Shown piece by piece: positions 55,030 through 63,402 of a stretch of 64,000 bases of DNA (the stretch's first letter is position 1; the number at the start of each line of letters is the position of its first letter). The notes under the pieces are model-generated. The model saw only the letters and a list, made by a program, of their open reading frames with translations. It was not told the DNA's origin and did no database searches. The translations under genes and the position numbers were made by a program. Source of the DNA: WLMZ01 sp038227995 (GTDB lineage: Bacteria > Actinomycetota > Acidimicrobiia > Acidimicrobiales > Ilumatobacteraceae); NCBI GenBank assembly GCA_038227995.1, contig JBBRPP010000029.1, forward strand, positions 1 through 64,000. Reading direction: 5' to 3'.

Positions 55030-56610
55030 TCATGCCCCTTGAGTGAGTTCGTGCGTGAGTTCGTGCGTGAGTTCGTGCGTGCGTTCGATGTGGGTGGGAT
55101 CGGTCAGCCGTCGGCGGAGGTCGGCGAGCAGGGCCACGACCCCATCGTTGCCCGACGCGACACCCTGGACATGGAAATCAGGGCGCTGCAGCGCGGCTGT
55201 ACAGCGGTGCTCGCGGAACCAAGTGGCGTACGTGCCGTCGATGTCGACGTCGGGCGTCACCGCGATCACCTTGCCCGACTCGGCGGCGAACCATGCGGCG
55301 AGCGCGTCGGGGAGATCCGGCGGGTCGGACGTCACCGTCACCAGCCGCCAGCCCACACCGTGGACGTCGTCGAACCACCGCTGGTCCGCACCGTCGACGA
55401 CCCTGCCTTGGGGGAAGACGTGACCGGCCGCGGCGTCTGCTGCGGGGAGCAGAAACCCGGAAAGTGGCGGGAGCGCCGGGATCGACGTCGGTGCGTCCGT
55501 CAGGCCGGCGCTCATGAACTCGTCGCGGGCGGCGGCTTCAACCGGATCGGGAACGCAGATGATCTTGCCGAGTTCCATCGACAGATCGATGACGGCGCGA
55601 GCGTGCGGCAGCCGTTCCTCTTCGAAGGAATCGAGCACACTCGGATCGCTTCGGTCGGCGAGTACGAGGTCGAGCTTCCACGCCAGATTCATTGCATCTC
55701 GAACACCCGAGCACATTCCCTGGCCGGCGAACGGTGGCATCTGATGGGCGGCATCGCCGGCCAGCAACACCCGTCGAGCGCGCCATCGTTCGGCGTAGCG
55801 GGCGCTGAACGTGTACACCGCGTGACGCTCGAGTGCCGCGTTGTCGGGGCACACGTCCCAGGTGGCCAACAGCCCCCACGCGGCGTCGATGCTGTTGAGG
55901 TCGGCGAGTGATTCGTGGGGGAGTCGCATGAACTCCCATCGCCGTCGTCCCGGGCCCCCGGACACAACGGTGGTGGGGCGAGCCGGATCGCACACCTGGA
56001 CGTTGATCGGGTCGTAGACCCTCGGCTCGTTCAACACGACATCGACGATCAGCCAGTCGTAGAAGAAGCCGAGGTCTGCCATCTCGATTCCGAGCAGTTG
56101 GCGGACCGTGCTGTTGGCCCCGTCGCAGCCGATCGCATAGCGGCATCGCACCTCGACGTCCGAACCATCGCGATCGCGCGCGGTGATCGTGACGAATTCG
56201 GTGTCCTGGGTGACTCCGACAACTTCGGTGCCGCGCCGCACCGTGATGGTCGGCAGCTCGTGTGCCCGGGCATCGAGGAGTGCCTCGAGGGTCGGCTGAT
56301 TGAACATCGACGAAGGCGGCCAGCCGTTGCGGCCCATGCCGATGCTGCCGAATCGCACCAGGGGCGCGCCCGCCGCATTGCGCCATTCGTACACGTCCGC
56401 GGGCTCGGAGATCTGGCCGAGCGCTGCGCCGATCCCGCACGCCTGCAGGATGCGCGCGACCTCATCATCGAAGTGAACCGCTCGCGGCATCGGATACGGC
56501 TCAGGCCAACGCTCCAGCACGGTCACGGTGCGGCCGTACTGCGCGAGCAGTATCGCCAGCACGCTGCCGACCGGTCCGTAGCCGACGATCGCCACGTCGC
56601 AGTCGGTCAT
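55030..56610 (-). CDS. FAD-dependent aromatic monooxygenase (MhpA-like)
   Basis: A 526-residue class A flavin monooxygenase: FAD Rossmann IVGYGPVGSVLAILLAQYG near residue 9, the DG motif in GCDGANSTVRQLLG near 160, and the GD motif LLAGDAAHQMPPFAGQGMCSG near 290. The group hydroxylates phenolic acids such as 3-(3-hydroxyphenyl)propionate. The extreme C terminus has a 4-residue repeat (HELT three times) from a 12-bp DNA repeat. ATGA overlap with the dioxygenase stop. Confidence 0.85.
   Translation of the reverse strand: MTDCDVAIVGYGPVGSVLAILLAQYGRTVTVLERWPEPYPMPRAVHFDDEVARILQACGIGAALGQISEPADVYEWRNAAGAPLVRFGSIGMGRNGWPPSSMFNQPTLEALLDARAHELPTITVRRGTEVVGVTQDTEFVTITARDRDGSDVEVRCRYAIGCDGANSTVRQLLGIEMADLGFFYDWLIVDVVLNEPRVYDPINVQVCDPARPTTVVSGGPGRRRWEFMRLPHESLADLNSIDAAWGLLATWDVCPDNAALERHAVYTFSARYAERWRARRVLLAGDAAHQMPPFAGQGMCSGVRDAMNLAWKLDLVLADRSDPSVLDSFEEERLPHARAVIDLSMELGKIICVPDPVEAAARDEFMSAGLTDAPTSIPALPPLSGFLLPAADAAAGHVFPQGRVVDGADQRWFDDVHGVGWRLVTVTSDPPDLPDALAAWFAAESGKVIAVTPDVDIDGTYATWFREHRCTAALQRPDFHVQGVASGNDGVVALLADLRRRLTDPTHIERTHELTHELTHELTQGA
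55043..55090. repeat. 12-bp tandem repeat at monooxygenase 3' end
   Basis: Three exact copies of GTGAGTTCGTGC (55043-55078) and a diverged fourth unit. On the coding strand they read as HELT repeats just before the stop. They look like a recent slippage expansion in a surface-exposed tail. Confidence 0.8.
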
Positions 56611-57497
56611 GGCCGATGCAGGGGCTGGTGACCCCACGCGCTGATCTGGTCGTAGGCGCGGTTGCCGTCCCAATCCGACGAGACGGTCTTCGCACCATGA
56701 CCGACTTCGACCTGGAACCCGGCGGGGCTACCGACGTAGAAGCTGAACATCCCGTCGTTGTCGTGGCGGCCGAGGCCATTCGGTATCGGCAGAGCGGACG
56801 CCCAGGCTCGGTCGAAGGCGGCGCCGACATCGTCGCGGTCGTTGGTCTCGAACATGACGTGGTGCAGGGTTTGCTGCATGGGGAACGGAGCGCGAGCGAG
56901 TGCGAGCGTGTGATGGCGTTCGTTGCAGTGGTAGAAGCGGACCTCCAGCACGATGCCGCCGCCCAGGTCCATGTCGAGCCAGTCGGTCTGCTGCAGCCCG
57001 AGCGCATCGACGACGAACCGGTGCGATTCGTCGAAGGCCATTGTTGCGAACACCACGTGGCCGAAACCGACCCCCTCGGTGTGAAAGCCCGACGGCATCA
57101 GCGCGGAGTGAAACGGCGACGCGGCATCGGCGAGCTGGTGCACGATTTCGACGCGGACTCCCCACGGCGCCATGGTCGACGCAAGCCGGTCGACCCGACG
57201 TGTAGCGCACGCCGCAGCATCGCCGGTGACGAGATCACATCCGGCGGAGCGAATGCGGTCGGACAGTTGGTCGAAGGCTGCCTCGTCGGCTGCCTCGAAC
57301 CCCACGAACGTCGCGTCGCCGCAGGCGCCAGGCTCGATGAACAGCCGGTGAGCCTTGCGGTCATCTCGCCACGTGAGCGTTCCCGACGCAACCGGGTCGC
57401 CCGGCACGAGACCGATGACTCCCGCAAAGAACGGGCTGAGAGCTTCCGGTTCGGGCACCTGAATGCCCAGGTATGCGAGTTCGATGTGGCGGTACAC
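56607..57497 (-). CDS. Type I extradiol ring-cleavage dioxygenase (BphC-like)
   Basis: A 296-residue two-module VOC dioxygenase. The C-terminal module has the three iron ligands: His in VGFGHVVFA near 145, His in LHHVMFETN near 212 and Glu in FQVEVGHG near 265. It cleaves catechols next to the hydroxyls. GTG 57497 was chosen because homologues begin with the first strand (IELAYLGIQV); GTG 57506 and TTG 57536 are alternatives. It follows the MarR gene in one operon. Confidence 0.8.
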   Translation of the reverse strand: MYRHIELAYLGIQVPEPEALSPFFAGVIGLVPGDPVASGTLTWRDDRKAHRLFIEPGACGDATFVGFEAADEAAFDQLSDRIRSAGCDLVTGDAAACATRRVDRLASTMAPWGVRVEIVHQLADAASPFHSALMPSGFHTEGVGFGHVVFATMAFDESHRFVVDALGLQQTDWLDMDLGGGIVLEVRFYHCNERHHTLALARAPFPMQQTLHHVMFETNDRDDVGAAFDRAWASALPIPNGLGRHDNDGMFSFYVGSPAGFQVEVGHGAKTVSSDWDGNRAYDQISAWGHQPLHRP

Positions 57498-57520
57498 ATC
57501 GCTCACCGTACGGTATGACG

Positions 57521-57540
57521 ATAACTGTTGCAACAACTAT
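57521..57540. promoter_or_regulatory. MarR-type operator over marR 3' end
   Basis: ATAACTGTTGCAACAACTAT is a 20-base near-palindrome centred on TGTTGCAACA, with outer ATA/TAT. It lies at the marR stop codon, before the dioxygenase, so it can control an internal promoter for the pathway genes. Confidence 0.6.
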
Positions 57541-58055
57541 TTTGGAGTACTCGTTGCCTGGAAACGTGAAGCGCCGAGGTCGTCGCCCCACAGCGCCTTC
57601 AGCAGGAGTCGATCGAGTTGAAGCGTCTCGTCGACCGAGAGGTTCTTCCACTGTGCGCGGTGCAGATCATGGATGTCGGGGGTGATCTCGTGAAACACCT
57701 CGCGTCCCCTGGCCGTGGCGCGGACGAGGACCCCGCGACGATCTTCCGGATTGGGGAATCGCTCGGCCAGCCCGGCGCGCTCGAGGCGATCGACCAGCCG
57801 GGTCGTGTCGGAGGCCCGAGTGAGCAAGCCGTCGGCGATCGCGCCGATCGGTAGGCCGTCGGTGGCTGACGCCGGTGTCAGGCACAGAACCCAGAGAGCG
57901 ACGTACTGGGCGTGCGTGAGGTTGGCCGTACGGCAGATCGCTTCGAGTTGATCGAGGCTGCGGTTGGCGAGCAGCAGGACATTCAGGTGGACGTTACGGC
58001 CGCGGGTCACCGCCTGCGATTCGCGGACTTTGCGTGTCCCCGGTTTTGCTGTCAT
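57537..58055 (-). CDS. MarR-family regulator of aromatic operon
   Basis: A 172-residue MarR regulator: winged helix with IGAIADGLLTRASDTTRLVDRLERAG near residue 75 and EDRRGVLVRATARG (wing) near 103. It heads an operon of ring hydroxylase, extradiol dioxygenase, hydrolase and FAH enzymes, so it most likely responds to an aromatic substrate or intermediate. Confidence 0.9.
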   Translation of the reverse strand: MTAKPGTRKVRESQAVTRGRNVHLNVLLLANRSLDQLEAICRTANLTHAQYVALWVLCLTPASATDGLPIGAIADGLLTRASDTTRLVDRLERAGLAERFPNPEDRRGVLVRATARGREVFHEITPDIHDLHRAQWKNLSVDETLQLDRLLLKALWGDDLGASRFQATSTPK

Positions 58056-58107
58056 GGGTTGCAGAATACGACACTGTCCGCCATCTGCCTTCGATCACGA
58101 AAGTTGT

Positions 58108-58126
58108 TGTCACAGATTTTGTGACA
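58108..58126. promoter_or_regulatory. Inverted repeat upstream of marR
   Basis: TGTCACA (58108-58114) and TGTGACA (58120-58126) form a 7-base dyad with a five-base spacer, 53 bases before the marR start. It could be a second regulator site, or the 3' hairpin of capA; its sequence differs from the TGTTGCAACA site. Confidence 0.45.
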
Positions 58127-58142
58127 CCTGGCACCTGGCCGC

Positions 58143-59426
58143 TCAGCCAGCACTGATGAAGTCTCCGACGACGGATTCCGTTCTGCGGAGTGAGTCGAGC
58201 ATCTCGTCACGCGTCGGCAGCGGGGTCGCCGGGTCGTCGAGGTCTTGAAGGACCGGGCGGATGACCCACCCGTGATCGCGGTCGACCCATGTCGGGATGA
58301 CCTTCGGACGGTCGACGGTCACGACGCCCTCGGCGTTCTCGGTGATGCTGATCGTCACGATCTCGCCATCCTGCGAGGCGGGTGAGAAGTTGCCGGTGTG
58401 CATGTTGGACAGAAAGTTGCCCATCCCGTACACCACCCACTTGCCGTTGACTTGATCGATGCGCTGGATGACGTGCACGTGTTCCCCAACGATCATGTCG
58501 ATGTCCGGTGAAGCCGTCAGTTCGTTCGCGACCTCGATCTGCTGCGGCGTCACCGTCTGGTTGCCCTCAGCGCCCCAGTGCAGGTTGACGACGACGAAGT
58601 CGGCACCGCGCTCTTTTGCATTCTGCGCGGCGGCGAGGATCGTGGGTACGTCGATCAGGTTCGATCGCCATGGCTGATCCCTCGGCAGCTGGGCGCCGTT
58701 GAAGCCGTACGTGTACGAGAGATGAGCGATCGTGATGCCGTTTGCGACCATCATCGTGGGGACCGACTCCTCCGGTGTGCGCGCCATGCCCGTCTCGCTG
58801 AGGCCCGCACCGAGCAGGGCCGTCACCGTCGAGTCGATCTCGGCGATGCCGCCATCGAGGGAGTGGTTGCTGGCGGTGCTGCAACGGTCGTAGCCGGCAC
58901 CCGCGAGCGCTGTCGCGATCTGAGGTGGCACGGCGTAGACGGGGAAGGTCGACAGCGCGGCGCCCGGCGCCACGATCGGTGATTCCAGGTGACAGATGCT
59001 GAGGTCGGCGGCACTCAACATCGAGCGAACGCGGTCGAACATCGGGCTGAAGTCGTAGCCGTCGCCGTCGGCGTTGGCGAGCGCTCGCGCCACCAGGGGA
59101 GAGTGCACGAGCGTGTCGCCGGTGAAGGCCAGGACGGCGTGTCGGTCTGGCGGGTCGAGGCGGCTTGCTTGAACCACGGCCAAGCCTGATGTGTCGATTA
59201 TCGGCCGAGCCGTCGCCGTCGCCGCAGCGGCTTTGCGGTCCTGAGCCGCTGTTCGCACAGCAAGGGAGAGCGGCTCGAAGCCGTTGTGGGTGAGGTCAGA
59301 GGGAAGGGCGGGAAGGTTGACGGTGTCCGGCGGCTCACTGAGACGCGAGCCAGCCGGTCGGCCGCACGAGACGACTGAGCACATCACGGCGCCACCCACG
59401 AGCAGCGCCCAGGGGCGACCAACCAC
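58143..59426 (-). CDS. CapA-family lipoprotein (poly-gamma-glutamate synthesis type phosphoesterase fold)
   Basis: A 427-residue exported protein. VVSCG at residues 18-22 is a lipobox. The CapA metallophosphatase motifs follow: LAFTGDTLVHS near 98, CHLESPI near 145, SNHSLDGG near 186, VNLHWGAEGNQ near 275 and VGEHVHVIQ near 312. In Bacillus CapA helps export poly-glutamate; many actinobacterial homologues have unknown roles. It starts with GTG and is divergent from a membrane protein gene. Confidence 0.8.
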   Translation of the reverse strand: MVGRPWALLVGGAVMCSVVSCGRPAGSRLSEPPDTVNLPALPSDLTHNGFEPLSLAVRTAAQDRKAAAATATARPIIDTSGLAVVQASRLDPPDRHAVLAFTGDTLVHSPLVARALANADGDGYDFSPMFDRVRSMLSAADLSICHLESPIVAPGAALSTFPVYAVPPQIATALAGAGYDRCSTASNHSLDGGIAEIDSTVTALLGAGLSETGMARTPEESVPTMMVANGITIAHLSYTYGFNGAQLPRDQPWRSNLIDVPTILAAAQNAKERGADFVVVNLHWGAEGNQTVTPQQIEVANELTASPDIDMIVGEHVHVIQRIDQVNGKWVVYGMGNFLSNMHTGNFSPASQDGEIVTISITENAEGVVTVDRPKVIPTWVDRDHGWVIRPVLQDLDDPATPLPTRDEMLDSLRRTESVVGDFISAG

Positions 59427-59463
59427 GCCGAAAGTCTGTCAGTCGGGATCGAGCGCCTTGCGG

Positions 59464-60039
59464 ATGCTCGTTGCCGCTACCGTCGCCGGGGTGAGACCGC
59501 GGACATGGACCGAGTGGGCGAAGTCCGGAAGAAGCCGCGCGTCGGCGATGCTGACCCGAAGGGCAGGCGACAGCGGGCGCGGGCCGACGTGGTCGGTTGT
59601 GCTCGGATCGACGGTTGCCTTCGGCGCTGCGTTTGCCTTCGTGCTGTCGCCGGGGACGGCGTTGTACTGGTACGTGTTCCCGTTGTTCGGACTCGCCGTG
59701 CCGTACCTCGTCGGGGTGCGGCAGGAGCTGACACCACGGTGGTGGCTGACGTTCGGCGCTGCTGCGGTTGTCAGCCCGATCGCACTCGCTCTCGATTGGG
59801 CGTTCTCCGGACACATCCTCTGGAACGTGTTGTTGCTCGGCCACGTTGCCGGCACGCCCGCGCGCAACACGGCGTGGGTGCCGCTGTTCGGAGCCTCGCT
59901 GGTCCATCTGTTCGTGCTGAAGGCGGCGACACAGACCGGCAGGGACCTCGTCGGCGGGGTGCTGTCCGCTGCGCTCGCGGGCGGCATCCTCATCGTGTCC
60001 CGTCCGCACGGGGGTGCTTCGACGTCGCATCCCGGCTGA
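59464..60039 (+). CDS. Hypothetical membrane protein
   Basis: A 191-residue protein with hydrophobic segments near 44-64 (SVVLGSTVAFGAAFAFVLSP), 66-84, 95-115, 119-131 and 165-184. A hydrophilic, Arg-rich N terminus is present. Family not recognised. The ATG at 59464 has no strong ribosome binding site; a GTG at 59491 is an alternative. Divergent from capA. Confidence 0.6.
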   Translation: MLVAATVAGVRPRTWTEWAKSGRSRASAMLTRRAGDSGRGPTWSVVLGSTVAFGAAFAFVLSPGTALYWYVFPLFGLAVPYLVGVRQELTPRWWLTFGAAAVVSPIALALDWAFSGHILWNVLLLGHVAGTPARNTAWVPLFGASLVHLFVLKAATQTGRDLVGGVLSAALAGGILIVSRPHGGASTSHPG

Positions 60040-60049
60040 CGCGGCGTCG

Positions 60050-60805
60050 CTATGAGCGTCCGACGACCGATGGCCGGTGTTGGAACCCTGATGCGGGAGT
60101 CACGTGGGCCAGCAACCGTTCGTCTGGTCCGTAGTCGGAGCTGGGATGAAAGAAGAGCGTCGGTTGGTCAGACAGGTCGCGCAATCGCGTCGCGTATCGG
60201 CGAAGGGCCGCCTCGCGGTCTGCCTCGCTGATTCGGCCCGGCATGTGGACGATGTTCGGTGCCAGCACGTCGAAGCCCGTGTAGCGCAGCAGGCCGTTGT
60301 GCACCGGCCACAGGATGTCGAGGATCTCGCCGTCGATGCCGTCTGGGGCGTATGTGTCGGCCGACGTGCCCGTGGTGACCGATACCATCGCGACCTTGCC
60401 GCGCATGAGCCCCGTGTCGTATTTGCAGCCGGCGCGATAGCCGAAGCCGCGGGTGAAGACGCGGTCGAACCAGCCCTTGAGGATCGCCGGTGGGCCGAAC
60501 CACCACAGCGGGAATTGGAGGATGACGAGGTCGGCGCGGGCGACCTTGTCCTGCTCCGCACAGATGTCGGCGGACGTCGTGCCGCCGTCGTGGGCGGCGG
60601 TCTGCTCGCGGTCGATGCGGAGGTAGTCGGGGTCGGCGCGTGGCGAGAAGTCGTCGGCGTCGGCGACCGCCTTGAAGCCAGCCGCGTAGAGGTCGCTGAC
60701 CTCGACCTGATGGCCTGCCGATGTCAAGGCGTCGACGGCGACGTCGCGAAGCGCACCGTTGAAGGACTGCGGCTCGGGGTGGGCGAAGACGATGAGCACG
60801 TTCAC
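60050..60805 (-). CDS. NAD(P)H:quinone oxidoreductase-like flavodoxin-fold protein
   Basis: A 251-residue flavodoxin-fold reductase of the NQO1/KefF type: VLIVFAHPEPQSFNGAL near residue 3, VSDLYAAGF near 37, and QFPLWWFGPPAILKGWFDRVF near 103 for FMN and quinone. GGAGAA lies nine bases before the GTG. Its start overlaps the pxpC stop (GTGA), so it is made with the 5-oxoprolinase genes; why is unclear. Confidence 0.85.
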   Translation of the reverse strand: MNVLIVFAHPEPQSFNGALRDVAVDALTSAGHQVEVSDLYAAGFKAVADADDFSPRADPDYLRIDREQTAAHDGGTTSADICAEQDKVARADLVILQFPLWWFGPPAILKGWFDRVFTRGFGYRAGCKYDTGLMRGKVAMVSVTTGTSADTYAPDGIDGEILDILWPVHNGLLRYTGFDVLAPNIVHMPGRISEADREAALRRYATRLRDLSDQPTLFFHPSSDYGPDERLLAHVTPASGFQHRPSVVGRS

Positions 60806-61857
60806 AGGGATGGGTTCTCCGATATGTCGCCCTCCGCGGGGCGGCATGGTTGAGGACTGTGGAATGCACCACCGATGAGGTTGGTGCTGAGGAGTCGGCG
60901 CGTGCGCAGGCCGGGACGGTCGGCCAGGACAGCGAGGTGGTGCGCATGGCTGCTCGCCGCTGCGCGGGCGGCATGAATCGCGGCTGCCGGGTCGCGTCCG
61001 ACGAATTGGACGGTGTCACCCGAACGAAGCTGAGTGGCGCGGCTGGCGTCGTCAGCGATCACCGTGGCGATCTTGGGATACCCGCCGGTCGTCTGATGGT
61101 CGGCGAAGAGCAGGGTTGGTGTGCCGTCGCCGGTGACTTGCACGGAGCCGCGAACGATCGGGGTCGAGGGGATCGCCAGTGCGTCATTGATCGAGAGATG
61201 TGGACCGGCGAGGCGCACGCCCATCCGGTCGTAGGCGGCTGTCAGGACGTACGGGTTGCCGAGCAGCACATCGGCGGCATCGGGACCGAAGCACTCGAGT
61301 TGCGGTCCGAGCACGACGCGCAGCACGCGGGCGGGTTGAGCGACCACCGGCGGTTCGATCGGGCCGTCGCGGGCATCGTCGACCTGTGCGGATTCGATGA
61401 CGATTTCGTTTCCGGCGCGTACGAGACCGCCTCCGAGGTCAGAGCGGACGTGCGTCGAGGTGCTGCCCAGCCATCGGCGCGAGACGATGTCGCCGGCGAC
61501 CGCGAGGTAGCACCAACTGCCCCACCTGCCGGCCGAGATGGTGAGGGTGTCACCCGGAGCAAGTGTGAGCACCGCCCAGGAGGTGCGTCGCTCGCCGGCA
61601 TGATCAACGGCGAAGTCCCCGCCACAGACGGAGACGGTCACGGGCGCAGATGTGCACTCGACGGACAGGCCGCCGAGCGAGACCTCGATGGCGGTTTGCG
61701 TGAGAGGTCGGCCGAGCACGACGTTGGCGGCGGCATGTGCGAAGCGGTCCATCGGTCCTGAGGCCGGAACGCCGTAGCGCATCAGACCCGGACGCCCTGC
61801 GTCTTGGATCGTGACCAGCGGACCGGCCCTGCGGACGTGCAACACGGCGGTGCTCAT
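60802..61857 (-). CDS. pxpC: 5-Oxoprolinase subunit C (PxpC)
   Basis: A 351-residue KipA/PxpC-type cyclophilin-like domain protein: VTIQDAGRPGLMRYGVPASGPMD near residue 14, NTHV-like GSTSTHVRSDLGG near 130 and DHQTTGGYPKIATV near 265. With PxpA and PxpB it hydrolyses 5-oxoproline to glutamate using ATP. ATGA overlap with pxpB. Confidence 0.9.
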   Translation of the reverse strand: MSTAVLHVRRAGPLVTIQDAGRPGLMRYGVPASGPMDRFAHAAANVVLGRPLTQTAIEVSLGGLSVECTSAPVTVSVCGGDFAVDHAGERRTSWAVLTLAPGDTLTISAGRWGSWCYLAVAGDIVSRRWLGSTSTHVRSDLGGGLVRAGNEIVIESAQVDDARDGPIEPPVVAQPARVLRVVLGPQLECFGPDAADVLLGNPYVLTAAYDRMGVRLAGPHLSINDALAIPSTPIVRGSVQVTGDGTPTLLFADHQTTGGYPKIATVIADDASRATQLRSGDTVQFVGRDPAAAIHAARAAASSHAHHLAVLADRPGLRTRRLLSTNLIGGAFHSPQPCRPAEGDISENPSL

Positions 61858-62564
61858 CGTTTGGTCAGCTGTTGTTCGGCCGGCTGTTGTTCGGCAAGGC
61901 GGGAATCGAGTTCGTCGGCACCGACCCGGCGGAACGTGACGGTGTCGCCGACGTCGAACAGGAAAGGCTTGTCGTGATCTGCCGTGTACATCGATGCGGC
62001 GCTGCGGCCGATCGCGAACCATCCGGTCGACATCGCGATCGGGATGATCAGACACTGCTGGCCGGCGATGATCACGCTGCCTGCCGGCACGAGCGGTCCC
62101 GGCGTCGGGTTGCGCGGCTGCTGGATCGATTCGGGTGTGCCATACATGTAGGCGTATCCGGGCGCGAACCCGTACATGCCGACGGTGTACTTGCCTGCCA
62201 GATGGGCAGCAATGGCGGCCTCGGGGTCGAGCCCGGCCCGCTCCGCGAGCGCGCCCAAGTCCGGCGCATGCAGACCGTCGTAACAGACATCGATCACGTG
62301 CAGGGCTCCGCTCGAGCTCGTGTTCGGTGCGGCGAGGTTCGCTCGCACAGCGGTACTGATCGCGTTGTGGTCGGTGACGAGCGGGTCGAAGACGACGAGC
62401 AGAGTGGTCATCGCGGGCACGATCTCGGTCAGCCCAGGCGGTGGGGTGAGAGCGAGGGCGGCGTCGAGCGCGCGTATGCGGGCATGCGTCTCATCGCTGA
62501 TCTGATCGTCGAAGACCACGAGGACACCGTGGTCGGCCACCGGAACGACAACGGGCGCAGTCAT
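61854..62564 (-). CDS. pxpB: 5-Oxoprolinase subunit B (PxpB)
   Basis: A 236-residue KipI/PxpB protein: YTVGMYGFAPGYAYMYG near residue 140 with PRNPTPGPLVPAGSVIIAGQQ following, and GWFAIGRS near 190. It is the partner of PxpC and PxpA. The tail has short Gln/Glu-rich repeats. Start and stop are coupled on both sides by ATGA overlaps. Confidence 0.9.
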   Translation of the reverse strand: MTAPVVVPVADHGVLVVFDDQISDETHARIRALDAALALTPPPGLTEIVPAMTTLLVVFDPLVTDHNAISTAVRANLAAPNTSSSGALHVIDVCYDGLHAPDLGALAERAGLDPEAAIAAHLAGKYTVGMYGFAPGYAYMYGTPESIQQPRNPTPGPLVPAGSVIIAGQQCLIIPIAMSTGWFAIGRSAASMYTADHDKPFLFDVGDTVTFRRVGADELDSRLAEQQPAEQQLTKR

Positions 62565-63325
62565 GTCGGCAGAAATGAACGCGGTTCGAGCCCCGCTTCG
62601 ATCAGCTGAGCCCGGATGTGATGAGCCATGTCGACCGCCCCGGGGGTGTCGCCGTGCACACACACCGAGTCGGCTGCGAGCCTGATCGGATCTCCGCCGA
62701 TGACGTCCATCCGGCCGTTCTCGACGAACGCGATCAGCCGCTGCGCGGCCTGATCGGCATCGTGGATCACCGCGCCGGGTTGGCTGCGCGGGACGAGCTG
62801 GCCGTTTGGCTGATACGCGCGATCGGCGAAGATCTCGGAGTACACCTCGACCCCTGCGGCACGAGCGACGACCTCGAGTTGTGTGCCGGAGATGGCGAGG
62901 ATCGCCAACGTGGGGAACACAACTCGGACGGCGTGAACGATTGCCGTGGCAACAGCGGTGTCCGCGGCCGCAAGGTTGCCGAGAGCACCGTGCGGCTTGA
63001 TGTAGCGCACCTCGGTACCGGCCAGTCGGGCCACCGCGGCGAGCGCGCCAACCTGTGCGACGACCATCCGTCCGATCTCGTCCGGCAACATCGGAATGAT
63101 CCGCCGTCCGAAGCCTTCACGATCGACGTACGACGGGTGCGCGCCGATCACCACGCCGTGCTCGGCGGCGGTGCGGCACGTGTTGAACATCGTCTCGGTG
63201 TCGCCGGCGTGCCCGCCGCAGGCAACGTTGGCGCTGTTGACCACTGCCAGCATCGCCGCGTCGTCGCCCATCGTCCACGGCCCGAATCCTTCGCCGAGGT
63301 CGGAGTTCAGATCGATCGTTTGCAT
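62561..63325 (-). CDS. pxpA: 5-Oxoprolinase subunit A (PxpA, LamB/YcsF family)
   Basis: A 254-residue LamB/YcsF-family protein: DLNSDLGEGFGPWTMGDD near residue 5, NVACGGHAGD near 33, IGAHPSYVDREGFGRR near 60 and the later VCVHGDTPGAV near 225. It catalyses the first phosphorylation-like step of 5-oxoprolinase with PxpBC. It follows a DAO-type oxidase gene by 77 bp on the same strand. Confidence 0.93.
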   Translation of the reverse strand: MQTIDLNSDLGEGFGPWTMGDDAAMLAVVNSANVACGGHAGDTETMFNTCRTAAEHGVVIGAHPSYVDREGFGRRIIPMLPDEIGRMVVAQVGALAAVARLAGTEVRYIKPHGALGNLAAADTAVATAIVHAVRVVFPTLAILAISGTQLEVVARAAGVEVYSEIFADRAYQPNGQLVPRSQPGAVIHDADQAAQRLIAFVENGRMDVIGGDPIRLAADSVCVHGDTPGAVDMAHHIRAQLIEAGLEPRSFLPT

Positions 63326-63402
63326 CGTGGGTCCTTTCGTCGGATTCCATCGTGGTGCACGCCGGCGCCGTTGATGTCATATTTCGATATCTCAGCAGAC
63401 AA

